Positions 16,884-25,098 of a DNA stretch of 64,000 nt are shown here, piece after piece. The DNA lies in contig NZ_SKBU01000012.1 of the NCBI RefSeq assembly GCF_004337705.1, forward strand, positions 62,001-126,000. Reading direction: 5' to 3'. Position 1 is the stretch's first letter. Each line of letters opens with the position of its first letter. This DNA comes from Rubrobacter taiwanensis. GTDB lineage: Bacteria; Actinomycetota; Rubrobacteria; Rubrobacterales; Rubrobacteraceae. The position numbers were made by a program, and so were the translations under genes. The notes beneath the pieces were generated by a model. The model did not search any database and was not told where the DNA came from. It saw nothing but the letters and a program-made list of their open reading frames with translations.

Positions 16884-18224
16884 TTAATCGTCATCGGTCT
16901 CGGGGTAGAGGGCGGGGACGCCCCGCCCGCAGTCGCCGGTGTTCTGGCCGCGCATGATGGTGGCGAGGCTGCGGCCGATATCTGCGTGGCCGCCGTTTAT
17001 GCTCGCTACCCGCTGGTTGAAGGTCCCGCGGATGATGTCCTCGATCTCCTCGGCTATGTCGTCCCGTTCGATATCGCGGGGAGCGGCGCTGTACATCAGC
17101 GCAGCCTGGCCGGCGACGAACGGGGCGGCCATCGAGGTGCCGTTCCAGTTGGCGTAACCGCCCGGCACGGAGCTGCGGATACGCACGCCCGGCGCGGCGA
17201 CGTTCACCCAGGCCCCGTAGCTGGCCCAGGCCGGGCGCTGCTTCTGAGCATCGGCGGCCGTCACCGCCAAGCCATCTTCGGCGGCGGGGTACTGTTTGAT
17301 CGCGCTGCCCCCGTTGCCGGCGGCGCTGACCACGACGACCTCGTCGTCCACGTCGTCTATCACGTCGTCCAGCAGCTCCGATTCCGCCGGCATCCCGAAG
17401 CTCATGTTTATGACGTGCGCGCCGTTGCGCTCGGCGAACTTTATCGCCTCGGCTATCGCGAAGACGTTGCCCCGGCCGTTGGAGTCCAGCACGCGCAGGG
17501 GCATGATCCTCGCCTGCGGCGCGGTGTAGGCCACGATCCCGGCCACGTGCGTGCCGTGCCCCCACATCTCGTCTATCTGGCCGTCGTTGTCGGTGTCGCG
17601 GTTCTGGCGGCGGTCCAGGGGTTCGGTGGTGCCGCGCAGGAAGTCGTAGCGCTTGGCTGTCAGGCGGTCTCTGAGGTAGGGGTGGTTGAGGGCCACGCCG
17701 GTGTCTATAACGGCGACCACCGCGCCCCGACCCTGCGTGATCTGGCGCGTGCAGGAGAGGTTGAGGTTCCTGAACGCGTAGCCGTTGGAGGTCTCCGGGC
17801 CGGTGCTGCTCTGGCCGAAGGCCCTGAATCTCTTGCCACCCTCCGGGGTATCGACGACGAAGTTCAGCTCGGCGAAGACCGTCCGGCGGTCCCGGTTCAT
17901 GGCTGACACCTTCGCCTTCGTGTTGACCCGCTGGCCCTTGAGTTGCAGCAGGTAGATGCGCTTGCTCTGGTAGATCAGGAGCGTATCCCGGATCGAGGCG
18001 TTGTACTGCCGGAGGAAGTTGTTCCGGGCCGTGCTGGTGACGCCGGGCTTGAACTGCACTACCGCCTGCCGGGGTACGAAGCGGGTGGTGCCGTCGTCAT
18101 CGTCGGCGCGGGCGGCGGCGGAGACGCCCGCGATGCTTGCTCCTGTGATCAGGAGGACGAGAGCCAGAACTCCCAGCCACTGCACCCGATTCGAAGCCCC
18201 GTAAGAAGTCATCCGTGCTCTCAT
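16884..18224 (-). CDS. Secreted subtilisin-like serine protease (S8 family)
   Basis: A 446-residue protein with a signal peptide: basic N-terminus, hydrophobic core about residues 15-33, and AAARA before DDDDG at about 41. An I9-like propeptide follows (residues about 48-128). The catalytic triad is D174 (AVIDTG), H223 (GHGTHVAG) and S364 (NGTSMAAP), with N304 as oxyanion residue. An acidic DTDNDGQID loop (about 210-218) may bind calcium. ATG 18224 is chosen because AGGAGGG lies just upstream; the frame stays open further but has no such site. The gene follows the CHAT protein in the same direction with its own promoter and terminator. The mature enzyme is probably extracytoplasmic. Confidence 0.93.
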   Translation of the reverse strand: MRARMTSYGASNRVQWLGVLALVLLITGASIAGVSAAARADDDDGTTRFVPRQAVVQFKPGVTSTARNNFLRQYNASIRDTLLIYQSKRIYLLQLKGQRVNTKAKVSAMNRDRRTVFAELNFVVDTPEGGKRFRAFGQSSTGPETSNGYAFRNLNLSCTRQITQGRGAVVAVIDTGVALNHPYLRDRLTAKRYDFLRGTTEPLDRRQNRDTDNDGQIDEMWGHGTHVAGIVAYTAPQARIMPLRVLDSNGRGNVFAIAEAIKFAERNGAHVINMSFGMPAESELLDDVIDDVDDEVVVVSAAGNGGSAIKQYPAAEDGLAVTAADAQKQRPAWASYGAWVNVAAPGVRIRSSVPGGYANWNGTSMAAPFVAGQAALMYSAAPRDIERDDIAEEIEDIIRGTFNQRVASINGGHADIGRSLATIMRGQNTGDCGRGVPALYPETDDD

Positions 18225-18258
18225 GCAAGCCCTCCTGAAGGTGATGCCCGATTGCATA

Positions 18259-18287
18259 TTCATAAGGACCTGTGCGCCGCTTGACAA
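18259..18287 (-). promoter_or_regulatory. Promoter of the subtilisin gene
   Basis: On the minus strand TTGTCA (18282-18287) and TATGAA (18259-18264) are separated by 17 bp, a good sigma-A-like promoter. The leader would be about 30 bases, containing the AGGAGGG ribosome binding site. Confidence 0.65.
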
Positions 18288-18293
18288 GAGCAG

Positions 18294-18330
18294 ATACATT
18301 GGAGTTCTCTCACATTAGAGGTTTCTAATG
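18294..18330 (-). promoter_or_regulatory. Candidate operator/activator site, copy 1 of a repeated element
   Basis: Directly upstream of the subtilisin -35 box lie three TCTAATG-type half-sites. They are CATTAGA and TCTAATG as an inverted pair four bases apart, then TCCAATG nine bases on. Nearly the same stretch, in opposite orientation, lies upstream of the arginine-rich miniprotein promoter at 49037-49072, with about 29 of 35 positions identical. The AT-rich composition and position next to -35 suggest binding by a shared regulator, which is not identified here. Confidence 0.6.
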
Positions 18331-18334
18331 CGCC

Positions 18335-21166
18335 CTACCGCCTGCCGACCAGTACGAACGGGGCCCAGTAGTAGGGGTGGGGATGCCTGGCTTTGATCTC
18401 CAGCTGGGCCACCCTGAGCGCCTCGGCCCTGCCTAAGCCTTCCTGCAGGTGCCCGTACCAGCTCTGCATGAGCTCTGCAGTGGTCTCATCCTGGACCAGC
18501 CAGAGGCTGACCACTAGCGTCGTCGCTCCGGTTCCCAGGAAGGCCCGGGTGAGGCCCAAGATCTCGTCGCCTCCGATCACCTCGTTGCGTCCCGACTCGC
18601 AGGCGCTGAGGGTTACTAGCGCTCCTTCGAGGTTCAGGTTCATCGCATCCGCTGCGGTCAGCCAGCCGTCGTGCAGCTTCAGGGACGAGAACATGGGATT
18701 GTCGCTGCGGAAGAGACCGTGGCAGGCCAGGTGTAGCACCCCGCGTCCGGCAGAGCTGCTCTTGAAGGCTTCGATGGTCGCCTCCTTGTCCAGCAAGAGC
18801 TCCGAGTCCGGGAATATCCTCGCGACGGCCTTCGCCTCCGCCATCGTAGCCGGGATCGAGGGGTCGGAGAGCCCCAGCGCGAGTGCCCGGTTCGTGCTCT
18901 GCGGGACCCGCTCCTGACACAGGGCGTAGACCGTGGCGCTGGGCGCGTAAGAGATCTCAAACCGCTCCAGCAGGTATCTCTCTCCGTCGAAGAGGGCGTG
19001 GAAGGGTACTCGATGCAGGAGCCCGTGGGGTATGATCGCCAGCCTCCGTACTTCCTTATCTCGTTCCAGCAGTTCTTCGAGAGGGGCGAAGAGCACGCCG
19101 TAGAGCGCACCCAGTACCCGCCGGACGGAGCGGTGCATTACCTCCATGTGGCGTTCGGTGAATCCCTGCCCGGCCCGGAAACGATCCATCTGCACTTCGA
19201 AGCGCTGCAGAAGCTCCCGTACCTCGGCTACGGCGCCGAGGTTGCGGACGACCCGGAGATCTCCGGAGTCACTGATGAAGGCCAGGATTTCTTCCCCGAC
19301 TATGTGGTAAGCTGCCAGGAACTCGTCTGCCGGGAGCCGGTCCGGAGTCGTGTTCGGGGAAGCGGCGAAGGGGTCGGGCGAGGCGGTCGCGGCGGCCTGT
19401 ATCCGGAGGCGGTTTATCTCCGTCTCCAGTTCCGCGGCCCGGCTGCCGGGCTCCAGGATCTCTTCGCCGGTTCCTTCGAGCATCTGGTTGTATATGGCGT
19501 TCAGGTCTGCCTGGAGCTCCTGGATGCGGTGCTGTAGCTCCCCGCCGGTTGAGGGCTCTTTGCCGACTATTCCCGTGAGCAGGTCTACCAGCGCGCGAGA
19601 CTTCGCCCGCTCGGCTGCAGCGAAAGCTTCCCGGACGCTCTCTTGACCCCGCCGGGCCAGATGCACCCGCAGCAGCCCTTCGTAGGCAGCCAGTTTGTCT
19701 TTGAGGAAAGATGCGCGGATGGCCTCTTGGGTTACGGTCCCCCGCAGGTTCTCTATTTCATCCACGGCTGCCTGAAGCAGCTCTCTTGCTTCAGGCAGCC
19801 GTCTCTTTAGGAGATGCAGATTTCCGAGGCGTTCGTTTACCCGGTAGCGCAGGTTCGGTAATGCCAGGCTTTCGGCTATCTGCTTCGCTTCGAGCAGATG
19901 CCGCTCCGCTTCTTCTGGCCCGGTGAGCCGCAAGTCGGCCAGCCGGAGGCGGGCGTAGAAGTTCTGCACCGGCCAGTCACGGCCGGAGACGAGCTCCAGA
20001 GCCTCGCTCGCTTTCTGTAGGGCGGCTTCGTGGCGTCCGCGGGCTTCCAGCAGAGCTGCCTGCTCCAGCATCACGCCGGAGAGTAAGGGGAGGTTCCCGG
20101 CTTCGGAGAACAGGCTGGCGGCTTCAGCGAGCGTACTCTCGGCTTCTTCAAGGTTTGACCGGAAGGCCAGGGCTGATCCCAGGCCCCACAGTGCTCGGGC
20201 TCGCTCGTAGGACATGCCCGTCCTCTGAAGGGCTTCGCTGGCTTCCCGGTATGCCGCCAGGGCTTCCGAGTAAAGGTTGAGCGCCAGGTAGGCGTCTGCG
20301 GTGTCGCGGAGGAGCAGATGCCTGTCTGCGAGCGCTTCTATCGAGTCGAGCAGCCGGCGCGCTTCTTCTAGAGCGGAGAGACCATCTCTGTAGTTTCCCA
20401 GCCTTAGATGAGCCTCGCCCACGTTGTTGAGAGCTTTGGCGTACGACAGGGTGAGCCCCGCTTCGGCGAAAAAGTCGGCGGCGCTCTTGAAGGCGTTCAA
20501 AGCATCTCTGCTGCGTCCCAGATCCAGGAGTATAAGCCCCCGGTTGTTGCGGATTTCACCGAGCCGCTCGGTCATCCCCAGCTCTTGGTAGGCGCTTTCG
20601 GCAGAGGTGTAGGCTTCGAGCGCCTCTTCATAGCGCCCCATATACTCGTAGCAGCCGCCTATATTCTGGAGGGTGAGGGCGGTAAGCAGGCTTACATCCC
20701 GCTCCTCTACGTGAGGCCCCTCGATTCCTTTGAGAGCTTCCAGCACCTCATGTCCTATCCCGAGCGCCTCTCTGTAGTGCCCCAGTTCGAGCAGAACCGC
20801 CGCCTGGCCGACGTTGGTCCGGAGCGTCTCCAGTACCCTGCCCAGCCTCAGGTAGCCTTCTTGAGCTGTTCTGGCTAGCCGGAGAGCCTCTTCGAATCTG
20901 CCGTTTATGAAGTTGGTCTCTACGCAGAGGTAGATTGCCCGCGGCTCGATGGCGGGCGCGCCGGCCACTTCTGCCAGCCCGGCACAGGCTTCGGCCAGGC
21001 GCCGGGCGCGGCCGGGGTCGCTGTGCACCAGCTCTTCGGCGGCGTCGAGCAGGCGGGAGAGCCCGGGCTCGTTCAAAAGACCGCGGGAGCGCAGGCAGTC
21101 TTCGCGCCCGGGGGCGGGGAGGGCGAGCAGATTCTCTATCAGGTCTGAGTCGGCATCTGCCGCCAT
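18335..21166 (-). CDS. TPR-CHAT protein (caspase-like protease domain with tetratricopeptide repeats)
   Basis: A 943-residue cytoplasmic protein. Residues about 75-480 form a long tandem TPR array (units such as LNNVGEAHLRLGNYRDGLSAL and LQNIGGCYEYMGRYEEALEAY). A helical linker follows, then a CHAT domain from about 640 to the end. The caspase-type dyad is intact: H816 in HLACHG and C856 in LSACESG. CHAT domains are proteases that cleave partner proteins when the TPR part senses a signal, as in the CRISPR-linked TPR-CHAT protease and separase relatives. ATG 21166 is 14 bp after the anti-sigma-like gene, so these are one operon. Likely substrates include the neighbouring anti-sigma-like protein or the protease precursor; that is inference. 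Confidence 0.9.
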   Translation of the reverse strand: MAADADSDLIENLLALPAPGREDCLRSRGLLNEPGLSRLLDAAEELVHSDPGRARRLAEACAGLAEVAGAPAIEPRAIYLCVETNFINGRFEEALRLARTAQEGYLRLGRVLETLRTNVGQAAVLLELGHYREALGIGHEVLEALKGIEGPHVEERDVSLLTALTLQNIGGCYEYMGRYEEALEAYTSAESAYQELGMTERLGEIRNNRGLILLDLGRSRDALNAFKSAADFFAEAGLTLSYAKALNNVGEAHLRLGNYRDGLSALEEARRLLDSIEALADRHLLLRDTADAYLALNLYSEALAAYREASEALQRTGMSYERARALWGLGSALAFRSNLEEAESTLAEAASLFSEAGNLPLLSGVMLEQAALLEARGRHEAALQKASEALELVSGRDWPVQNFYARLRLADLRLTGPEEAERHLLEAKQIAESLALPNLRYRVNERLGNLHLLKRRLPEARELLQAAVDEIENLRGTVTQEAIRASFLKDKLAAYEGLLRVHLARRGQESVREAFAAAERAKSRALVDLLTGIVGKEPSTGGELQHRIQELQADLNAIYNQMLEGTGEEILEPGSRAAELETEINRLRIQAAATASPDPFAASPNTTPDRLPADEFLAAYHIVGEEILAFISDSGDLRVVRNLGAVAEVRELLQRFEVQMDRFRAGQGFTERHMEVMHRSVRRVLGALYGVLFAPLEELLERDKEVRRLAIIPHGLLHRVPFHALFDGERYLLERFEISYAPSATVYALCQERVPQSTNRALALGLSDPSIPATMAEAKAVARIFPDSELLLDKEATIEAFKSSSAGRGVLHLACHGLFRSDNPMFSSLKLHDGWLTAADAMNLNLEGALVTLSACESGRNEVIGGDEILGLTRAFLGTGATTLVVSLWLVQDETTAELMQSWYGHLQEGLGRAEALRVAQLEIKARHPHPYYWAPFVLVGRR

Positions 21167-21180
21167 TCCACGATTTTACT

Positions 21181-21798
21181 CTATGCCCGGGCTTCTATGG
21201 GGGGGATCAGGATCTCGTACTCCCCGTTGCTGAGCACCAGCTCGTAGGTGTCGGGCTCCAGCTCCCGGAAGGCGAACTCGCCCAGATCGTCGGCGATGGT
21301 TATGCCGGCCTCCTTCGAGCCGCGCAGGAGCTGGACGATGAAGCCTTCGGGCTCCACGTCGCCGGTGGGGAAGATCTGGCCGCTTAGGTCCAGCCGCCGG
21401 TTCTGCCGCTGCTGGATGTTTACGGCCACGTCTGCCAGGTCGGTGGCGTAGACGAGCTGCTGCCGGCTCTCCTGAGCCCCGCCCGACCGCACTCCGGCGA
21501 GCACGGATTGACGGCCGCTGTCGAAGGTGAGGCTGGCGAGCATCCGCTCCAGCAGACCCGGCTTCCGCGCTCGGCTCTCGAAGCGGCGGGCCAGGGTTTC
21601 CCGCACCTCCGGTGGGGGAGTGTCGAAGACGGTGCCGGCGCTAATCTCCCGGAACTCCCGAAGCCAGTCTACCTCGGAGCGGACCTCCGGACCGGCGCTC
21701 TCGACGTAGCGGGCGACGGCTGCCGCTTCGTCCTCGGGAAGCCGGCCTTCGAGCCAGTCCAGGATCTTCTCGAAGTCGGGTGTGTTCGGCCTCGGCAT
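21181..21798 (-). CDS. Anti-sigma-factor-like protein without zinc ligands, with C-terminal beta domain
   Basis: A 205-residue protein between the sigma factor and the CHAT gene. Residues 1-60 (FEKILDWLEGRLPEDEAAAV) look like the helical N-terminal domain of anti-sigma factors, but the Cys/His zinc ligands are absent. The C-terminal 110 residues (LSGQIFPTGDVEPEGFIVQL, FAFRELEPDTYELVL) read as a beta-sandwich of the carboxypeptidase-regulatory or SpaA-like type. There is no membrane segment. ATG 21798 follows GGGAG, and the longer open frame only shadows the sigma gene. Such proteins often accompany sigma/CHAT clusters. Binding to the sigma factor is inferred from order. Confidence 0.7.
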   Translation of the reverse strand: MPRPNTPDFEKILDWLEGRLPEDEAAAVARYVESAGPEVRSEVDWLREFREISAGTVFDTPPPEVRETLARRFESRARKPGLLERMLASLTFDSGRQSVLAGVRSGGAQESRQQLVYATDLADVAVNIQQRQNRRLDLSGQIFPTGDVEPEGFIVQLLRGSKEAGITIADDLGEFAFRELEPDTYELVLSNGEYEILIPPIEARA

Positions 21799-21896
21799 GG
21801 TCTCTCTTCTCCCTAAATATACCCGAAGGGTTTGCTGGAACTCACTAGTTAAGATGTCGCGGCAAGAGCCCTGAAATACACCTGGCAAGGGGGCAC

Positions 21897-22445
21897 TCAG
21901 CCGAGCTTCGCCTTGAGCTGCTTCAAGCAGCGCGCCCGCGTCGGGCCGATGCTCCCGACGGGCATCCCCAGCCTCTCGGCCACCTTGGCGTAGGAGGGTT
22001 CCTCTGGGGCGAAGTAGAGGGCGAGCAGCAGCTCGCGGCAGCGGGTGTTGAGCTGCGAGAGGCCCTGGTCCAGCCACTCGACCAGCTCCCAGCGCTCCAT
22101 GCTGCGGGCGCTGGAGTCGTCGGGCAGCGGGCTCTCCGGCAAGTCTCCCTCTGCTCCGGTCGTCTCCCGGCGTTTGCGCTCCATCAGCCGCCAGGTGTGC
22201 CGGCGGGCGACCACCGCGAGCCACGGCCCCAGGCGGCTGTCGTCGGCGATTCTGTCTATGCTCTGGAGGAGGATGGAGAAGGTGAGCTGCGTTATATCGG
22301 CGGCGTCCTCGCGCGAGAGGCCGTAGTTGAGCGGGATGGAGAAGACCAGCCGCTCGTAGCGCTTGAACAGCCGGTCCCACGCCCGCCGGTCGCCCCGGCG
22401 GCAGGCCGAGATCAGGGCCGCGTCTGAGGTGTCTCTTCTCAGCAT
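21897..22445 (-). CDS. ECF-type sigma-70 family RNA polymerase sigma factor
   Basis: A 182-residue group 4 sigma factor. Region 2 (AWDRLFKRYERLVFSIPLNYGLSREDAADITQLTF) and region 4 (LNTRCRELLLALYFAPEEPS, then YAKVAERLGMPVGSIGPTRA as the helix-turn-helix) are both clear. An ATG at 22445 and a GTG at 22451 are both possible behind GGAG. It heads the anti-sigma-like/CHAT gene run, which is probably its regulon. A palindrome, AACCG-ATC-CGGTT at 22493-22505, lies 48 bp upstream. Confidence 0.9.
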   Translation of the reverse strand: MLRRDTSDAALISACRRGDRRAWDRLFKRYERLVFSIPLNYGLSREDAADITQLTFSILLQSIDRIADDSRLGPWLAVVARRHTWRLMERKRRETTGAEGDLPESPLPDDSSARSMERWELVEWLDQGLSQLNTRCRELLLALYFAPEEPSYAKVAERLGMPVGSIGPTRARCLKQLKAKLG

Positions 22446-22492
22446 TTGCACCGATCTCCGCCCCGGGAGTCGCTGTTAGAGTTCCCCTCCAG

Positions 22493-22505
22493 AACCGATC
22501 CGGTT
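22493..22505. promoter_or_regulatory. Palindrome upstream of the sigma factor gene
   Basis: AACCG-ATC-CGGTT is a perfect 5-bp inverted repeat with a three-base centre. It lies between the response regulator stop and the sigma factor start. It could be an operator. It is too short and GC-poor in loop context to act as a terminator, and no T-tract follows. Confidence 0.35.
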
Positions 22506-22535
22506 TTCATGAGCGTATTCTAGTCGAGCGGGAGG

Positions 22536-23225
22536 TTACTCGCTCCCGGGGGAGGCGGCCGGGTCGAAGCGGTATCCCGCCCCGCGGATGGTGGTTATAA
22601 GGGAGGGTTCTCCCGGCCGGTCTATCTTGCGCCGCAGGTAGCGGACGTAGACGTCTACTATGTTGGACCCGGGGTCGAAGGAGTAGTCCCAGATCGCTGA
22701 GAGCAGCTGTTGGCGGGAGAGGACCTGCCGCGGGTGGCGTGCGAAGTACTCCAGCAGGGCGAACTCCCGGCTGGAGAGCTCCACTCTCTTCTCCCCCCGC
22801 CACACCCGGCGCGAGAGGAGGTCTATCCTCAGATCTCCCAGCTCCAGCCGGGAGGATCTGGGCTGGTCCGCGCGGCGGGTGAGGGCGTGGATGCGGGCCA
22901 GCAGCTCCTCGAAGGCGAACGGCTTGGTCAGGTAGTCGTCGGCGCCGGAGTTGAGGGCGCTCACCTTGTTCTGCAGGTCGTCGCGGGCGGTCAGCATGAG
23001 CACGGGCAACTCGGGCCGCGTCTGCCGGATGCGCCGCAAGACCTCGTGTCCGTCCATCTCCGGCAGCGAGATGTCCAGCAGTACGAACTCCACCGCCTCG
23101 TCGGCGGCCAGCGCAGCGCCGTCTCGGCCGTTGTCCGCGCTGAGGACCTGGTAGCCGTGCGCCGCGAGGCCGCGCTCCAGCATCCGGACTATCGGGGCCT
23201 CATCTTCGACGACCAGAATTCTCAT
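22536..23225 (-). CDS. OmpR-family response regulator
   Basis: A 229-residue regulator with an N-terminal receiver (phosphoacceptor D51 in FVLLDISLP; K in YLTKPF) and a C-terminal winged helix (SSREFALLEYFARHP, NIVDVYVRYLRRKID, IRGAGYRF). ATG 23225 follows GGAG, with TATACT only 14 bases upstream (23240-23245), so the leader is very short. It is divergent from the sensor kinase, its likely partner. Targets might include the downstream sigma factor gene, which runs in the same direction 90 bp on. Confidence 0.94.
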   Translation of the reverse strand: MRILVVEDEAPIVRMLERGLAAHGYQVLSADNGRDGAALAADEAVEFVLLDISLPEMDGHEVLRRIRQTRPELPVLMLTARDDLQNKVSALNSGADDYLTKPFAFEELLARIHALTRRADQPRSSRLELGDLRIDLLSRRVWRGEKRVELSSREFALLEYFARHPRQVLSRQQLLSAIWDYSFDPGSNIVDVYVRYLRRKIDRPGEPSLITTIRGAGYRFDPAASPGSE

Positions 23226-23239
23226 AGCTCCGGTCACAA

Positions 23240-23247
23240 AGTATAAT
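23240..23247. promoter_or_regulatory. Overlapping divergent -10 boxes
   Basis: The eight bases AGTATAAT read as TATAAT on the plus strand (23242-23247, towards the sensor kinase) and as TATACT on the minus strand (23240-23245, towards the response regulator). Only one direction could be occupied by RNA polymerase at a time, so the two genes would compete for initiation. The -35 regions are weak (TTCTCA on the plus strand). Confidence 0.5.
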
Positions 23248-23302
23248 TGATCTCCCGGCTGCGAGAACGGCACGCCCGCGCAAATACTCTGGAGGGCGGT
23301 AG

Positions 23303-24739
23303 GTGGAACAACCCAAGCGAATACGCTCCCAGCCGCTGCAGATCGCCGTCTCCGCCGTGGGCGGGCTTCTGATCTTTATCGCGGTGGTAGGGGTGGTGGG
23401 CCTGGTTCTCAACTACCGGATCACGGGGGTGACCCAGGAGGCGCTCACCTACGACGTGGAGCTGGAGGATCACGGCGACGACCTGCGGGTGGCCGTTCTC
23501 GACGTCCGCCACTACCAGCGCAACCTCTACTTCGAGGCTCTAACGGGACAGGGGATCTCCAGGACCAGGGTGGCAGATTTCGAGGGTGCGTACGCCACCT
23601 TGCTTCAGGAGATAGACGAGCTGGAGGAGCTCGGCATTCGAGACGAAGACGTGCCCCAACCGGAGGATTTCCGGCGGGTGGCCCGCGAGTACTACGAGGG
23701 GTTCCGCCCAGCGATAGACCTTGAGGCGTCTGATCACAGGGCCTTCCTCGACGCTCACGAAGAGGCTCTGGTGAGGATAGACGAGCTCGAAGCCGCTGCG
23801 CGGCAGATAGACAAGCTGGGCGAGCAGCGGTCGGCGGCGGCGCTGAGCAACGTGCAGCGTACGGCGCAGAACGCGGAGTTCCTGATGCTGGCGGTGCTCG
23901 GAGGGCTTGTCCTGGTCGGGGCGCTGCTGGCGTATGCGGCGTTGCGCGTGGTCGCCGAACTGCGCCGCCTCTACGACAGCGAACAGCGGGCGGCCGAGGC
24001 GCTGGCCCGCGCGAACCAGGCCAAGGCGGACTTCATCGCCGACGCCTCGCACGAGCTGAGGACGCCGCTCACCGTGCTGCACGGGAACGCCCAGATCGGT
24101 CTGCAGCTCGAGGACCGCCCCGAGCAGCGCGAGATCTTCGAGGACATCCTCCGGGAGTCCACCCGGATGTCCCGGCTGGTCGAGGACCTGCTCTTCCTGG
24201 CCCGTTCCGACTCGGCCTCACCGCCGCTGCACAGGGAGCTCGTGGAGGTGCGGTCCTTTCTCTTCGGGCTGGCGGCGCGGGCCGCGGCGCTGGCGCAGGA
24301 GCGCGGCGTCCCCTTCAGCAGGGAGCTCGGCGGCTACGGGACCCTGAATGCAGACGTCGCCCGCATCGAGCAGGCCGTCTTGATCTTCGTGGACAACGCC
24401 GCCAAATACTGCCCGCCCGGGACCCCGGTGAGACTCGTCTCGGAGACCGCGGGCGGCGAGTTGCGCATCACGGTCGAGGACCGGGGACCGGGGATCCCGG
24501 AGGAGGACCTCTCCCGCATCTTCGAGCGCTTCTACCGGGTGGACAAGACCCGGGCGCGCAGGCAGGGCGGTTCCGGGCTCGGGCTCTCCATCGCCCGGAC
24601 CATAGCCGAGGCGCATGGCGGCCGGGTCGAGGCGGAGAGCCGGGTGGGCGAGGGGACGAAGATGACCCTCGCCGTGCCGCTCGCCGCTGGCACCGTCCCG
24701 GAGAGGGACCGCGAAGCGGCGATGGGTGAGGGACGGTGA
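23303..24739 (+). CDS. Membrane sensor histidine kinase
   Basis: A 478-residue kinase. The first membrane helix is at about residues 14-36 and the second at about 192-213. Between them is a helical CHASE3-like extracytoplasmic sensor (residues about 37-190). HisKA follows with the H-box DASHELRTPL. HATPase motifs are DNAAKY (N-box), EDRGPGIP (G1) and GGSGLGLSIA (G2). GTG 23303 is preceded by GGAGGG. Its stop overlaps the start of a lone receiver by four bases, and an OmpR regulator is divergent, so it may phosphorylate either one. Confidence 0.94.
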   Translation: MEQPKRIRSQPLQIAVSAVGGLLIFIAVVGVVGLVLNYRITGVTQEALTYDVELEDHGDDLRVAVLDVRHYQRNLYFEALTGQGISRTRVADFEGAYATLLQEIDELEELGIRDEDVPQPEDFRRVAREYYEGFRPAIDLEASDHRAFLDAHEEALVRIDELEAAARQIDKLGEQRSAAALSNVQRTAQNAEFLMLAVLGGLVLVGALLAYAALRVVAELRRLYDSEQRAAEALARANQAKADFIADASHELRTPLTVLHGNAQIGLQLEDRPEQREIFEDILRESTRMSRLVEDLLFLARSDSASPPLHRELVEVRSFLFGLAARAAALAQERGVPFSRELGGYGTLNADVARIEQAVLIFVDNAAKYCPPGTPVRLVSETAGGELRITVEDRGPGIPEEDLSRIFERFYRVDKTRARRQGGSGLGLSIARTIAEAHGGRVEAESRVGEGTKMTLAVPLAAGTVPERDREAAMGEGR

Positions 24740-25098
24740 GCCGGGTCCTGGTGATAGAGGACGATCCCGGTATCGCTCGGCTGCTGAAGCGAGGCCTGGC
24801 GCTCGAAGGCATAGAGGTGGATATCGCCGAGGACGGGTTCGCCGGCCGCGAGCTGTGGGAGCGGGGCGGTTTCGATCTCGTTATCCTGGACGTGATGCTC
24901 CCCGGCGTGGACGGCCTGAGCCTGTGCGCCGAACGCCGGACGGCCGGAGACGAGGTACCCATCATCCTGCTCACCGCCCGGGATGAGGAGGAGATTGCGC
25001 ACCGGGCACGGGAGGCCGGGATCACGGCCTGTATCGGCAAGCCGTTCTCGTTCCCGGAGCTGCTGGAGCGGGTTACCGCTCTTCTGAAGGCCGGTTAG
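24736..25098 (+). CDS. Single-domain response regulator (receiver only)
   Basis: A 120-residue CheY-like protein: acidic pocket E8-D9-D10, phosphoacceptor D52 (VILDVMLPG), T80 and K102 (GKPF). It has no output domain and is normal receiver length, so it is not truncated. It is translationally coupled to the kinase (GTGA overlap). Its 3-prime end overlaps by 26 bp the convergent gene that encodes an MFS-HisKA fusion. It could carry phosphate from the kinase to that phosphoacceptor, or act by protein binding. Confidence 0.93.
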   Translation: MSRVLVIEDDPGIARLLKRGLALEGIEVDIAEDGFAGRELWERGGFDLVILDVMLPGVDGLSLCAERRTAGDEVPIILLTARDEEEIAHRAREAGITACIGKPFSFPELLERVTALLKAG

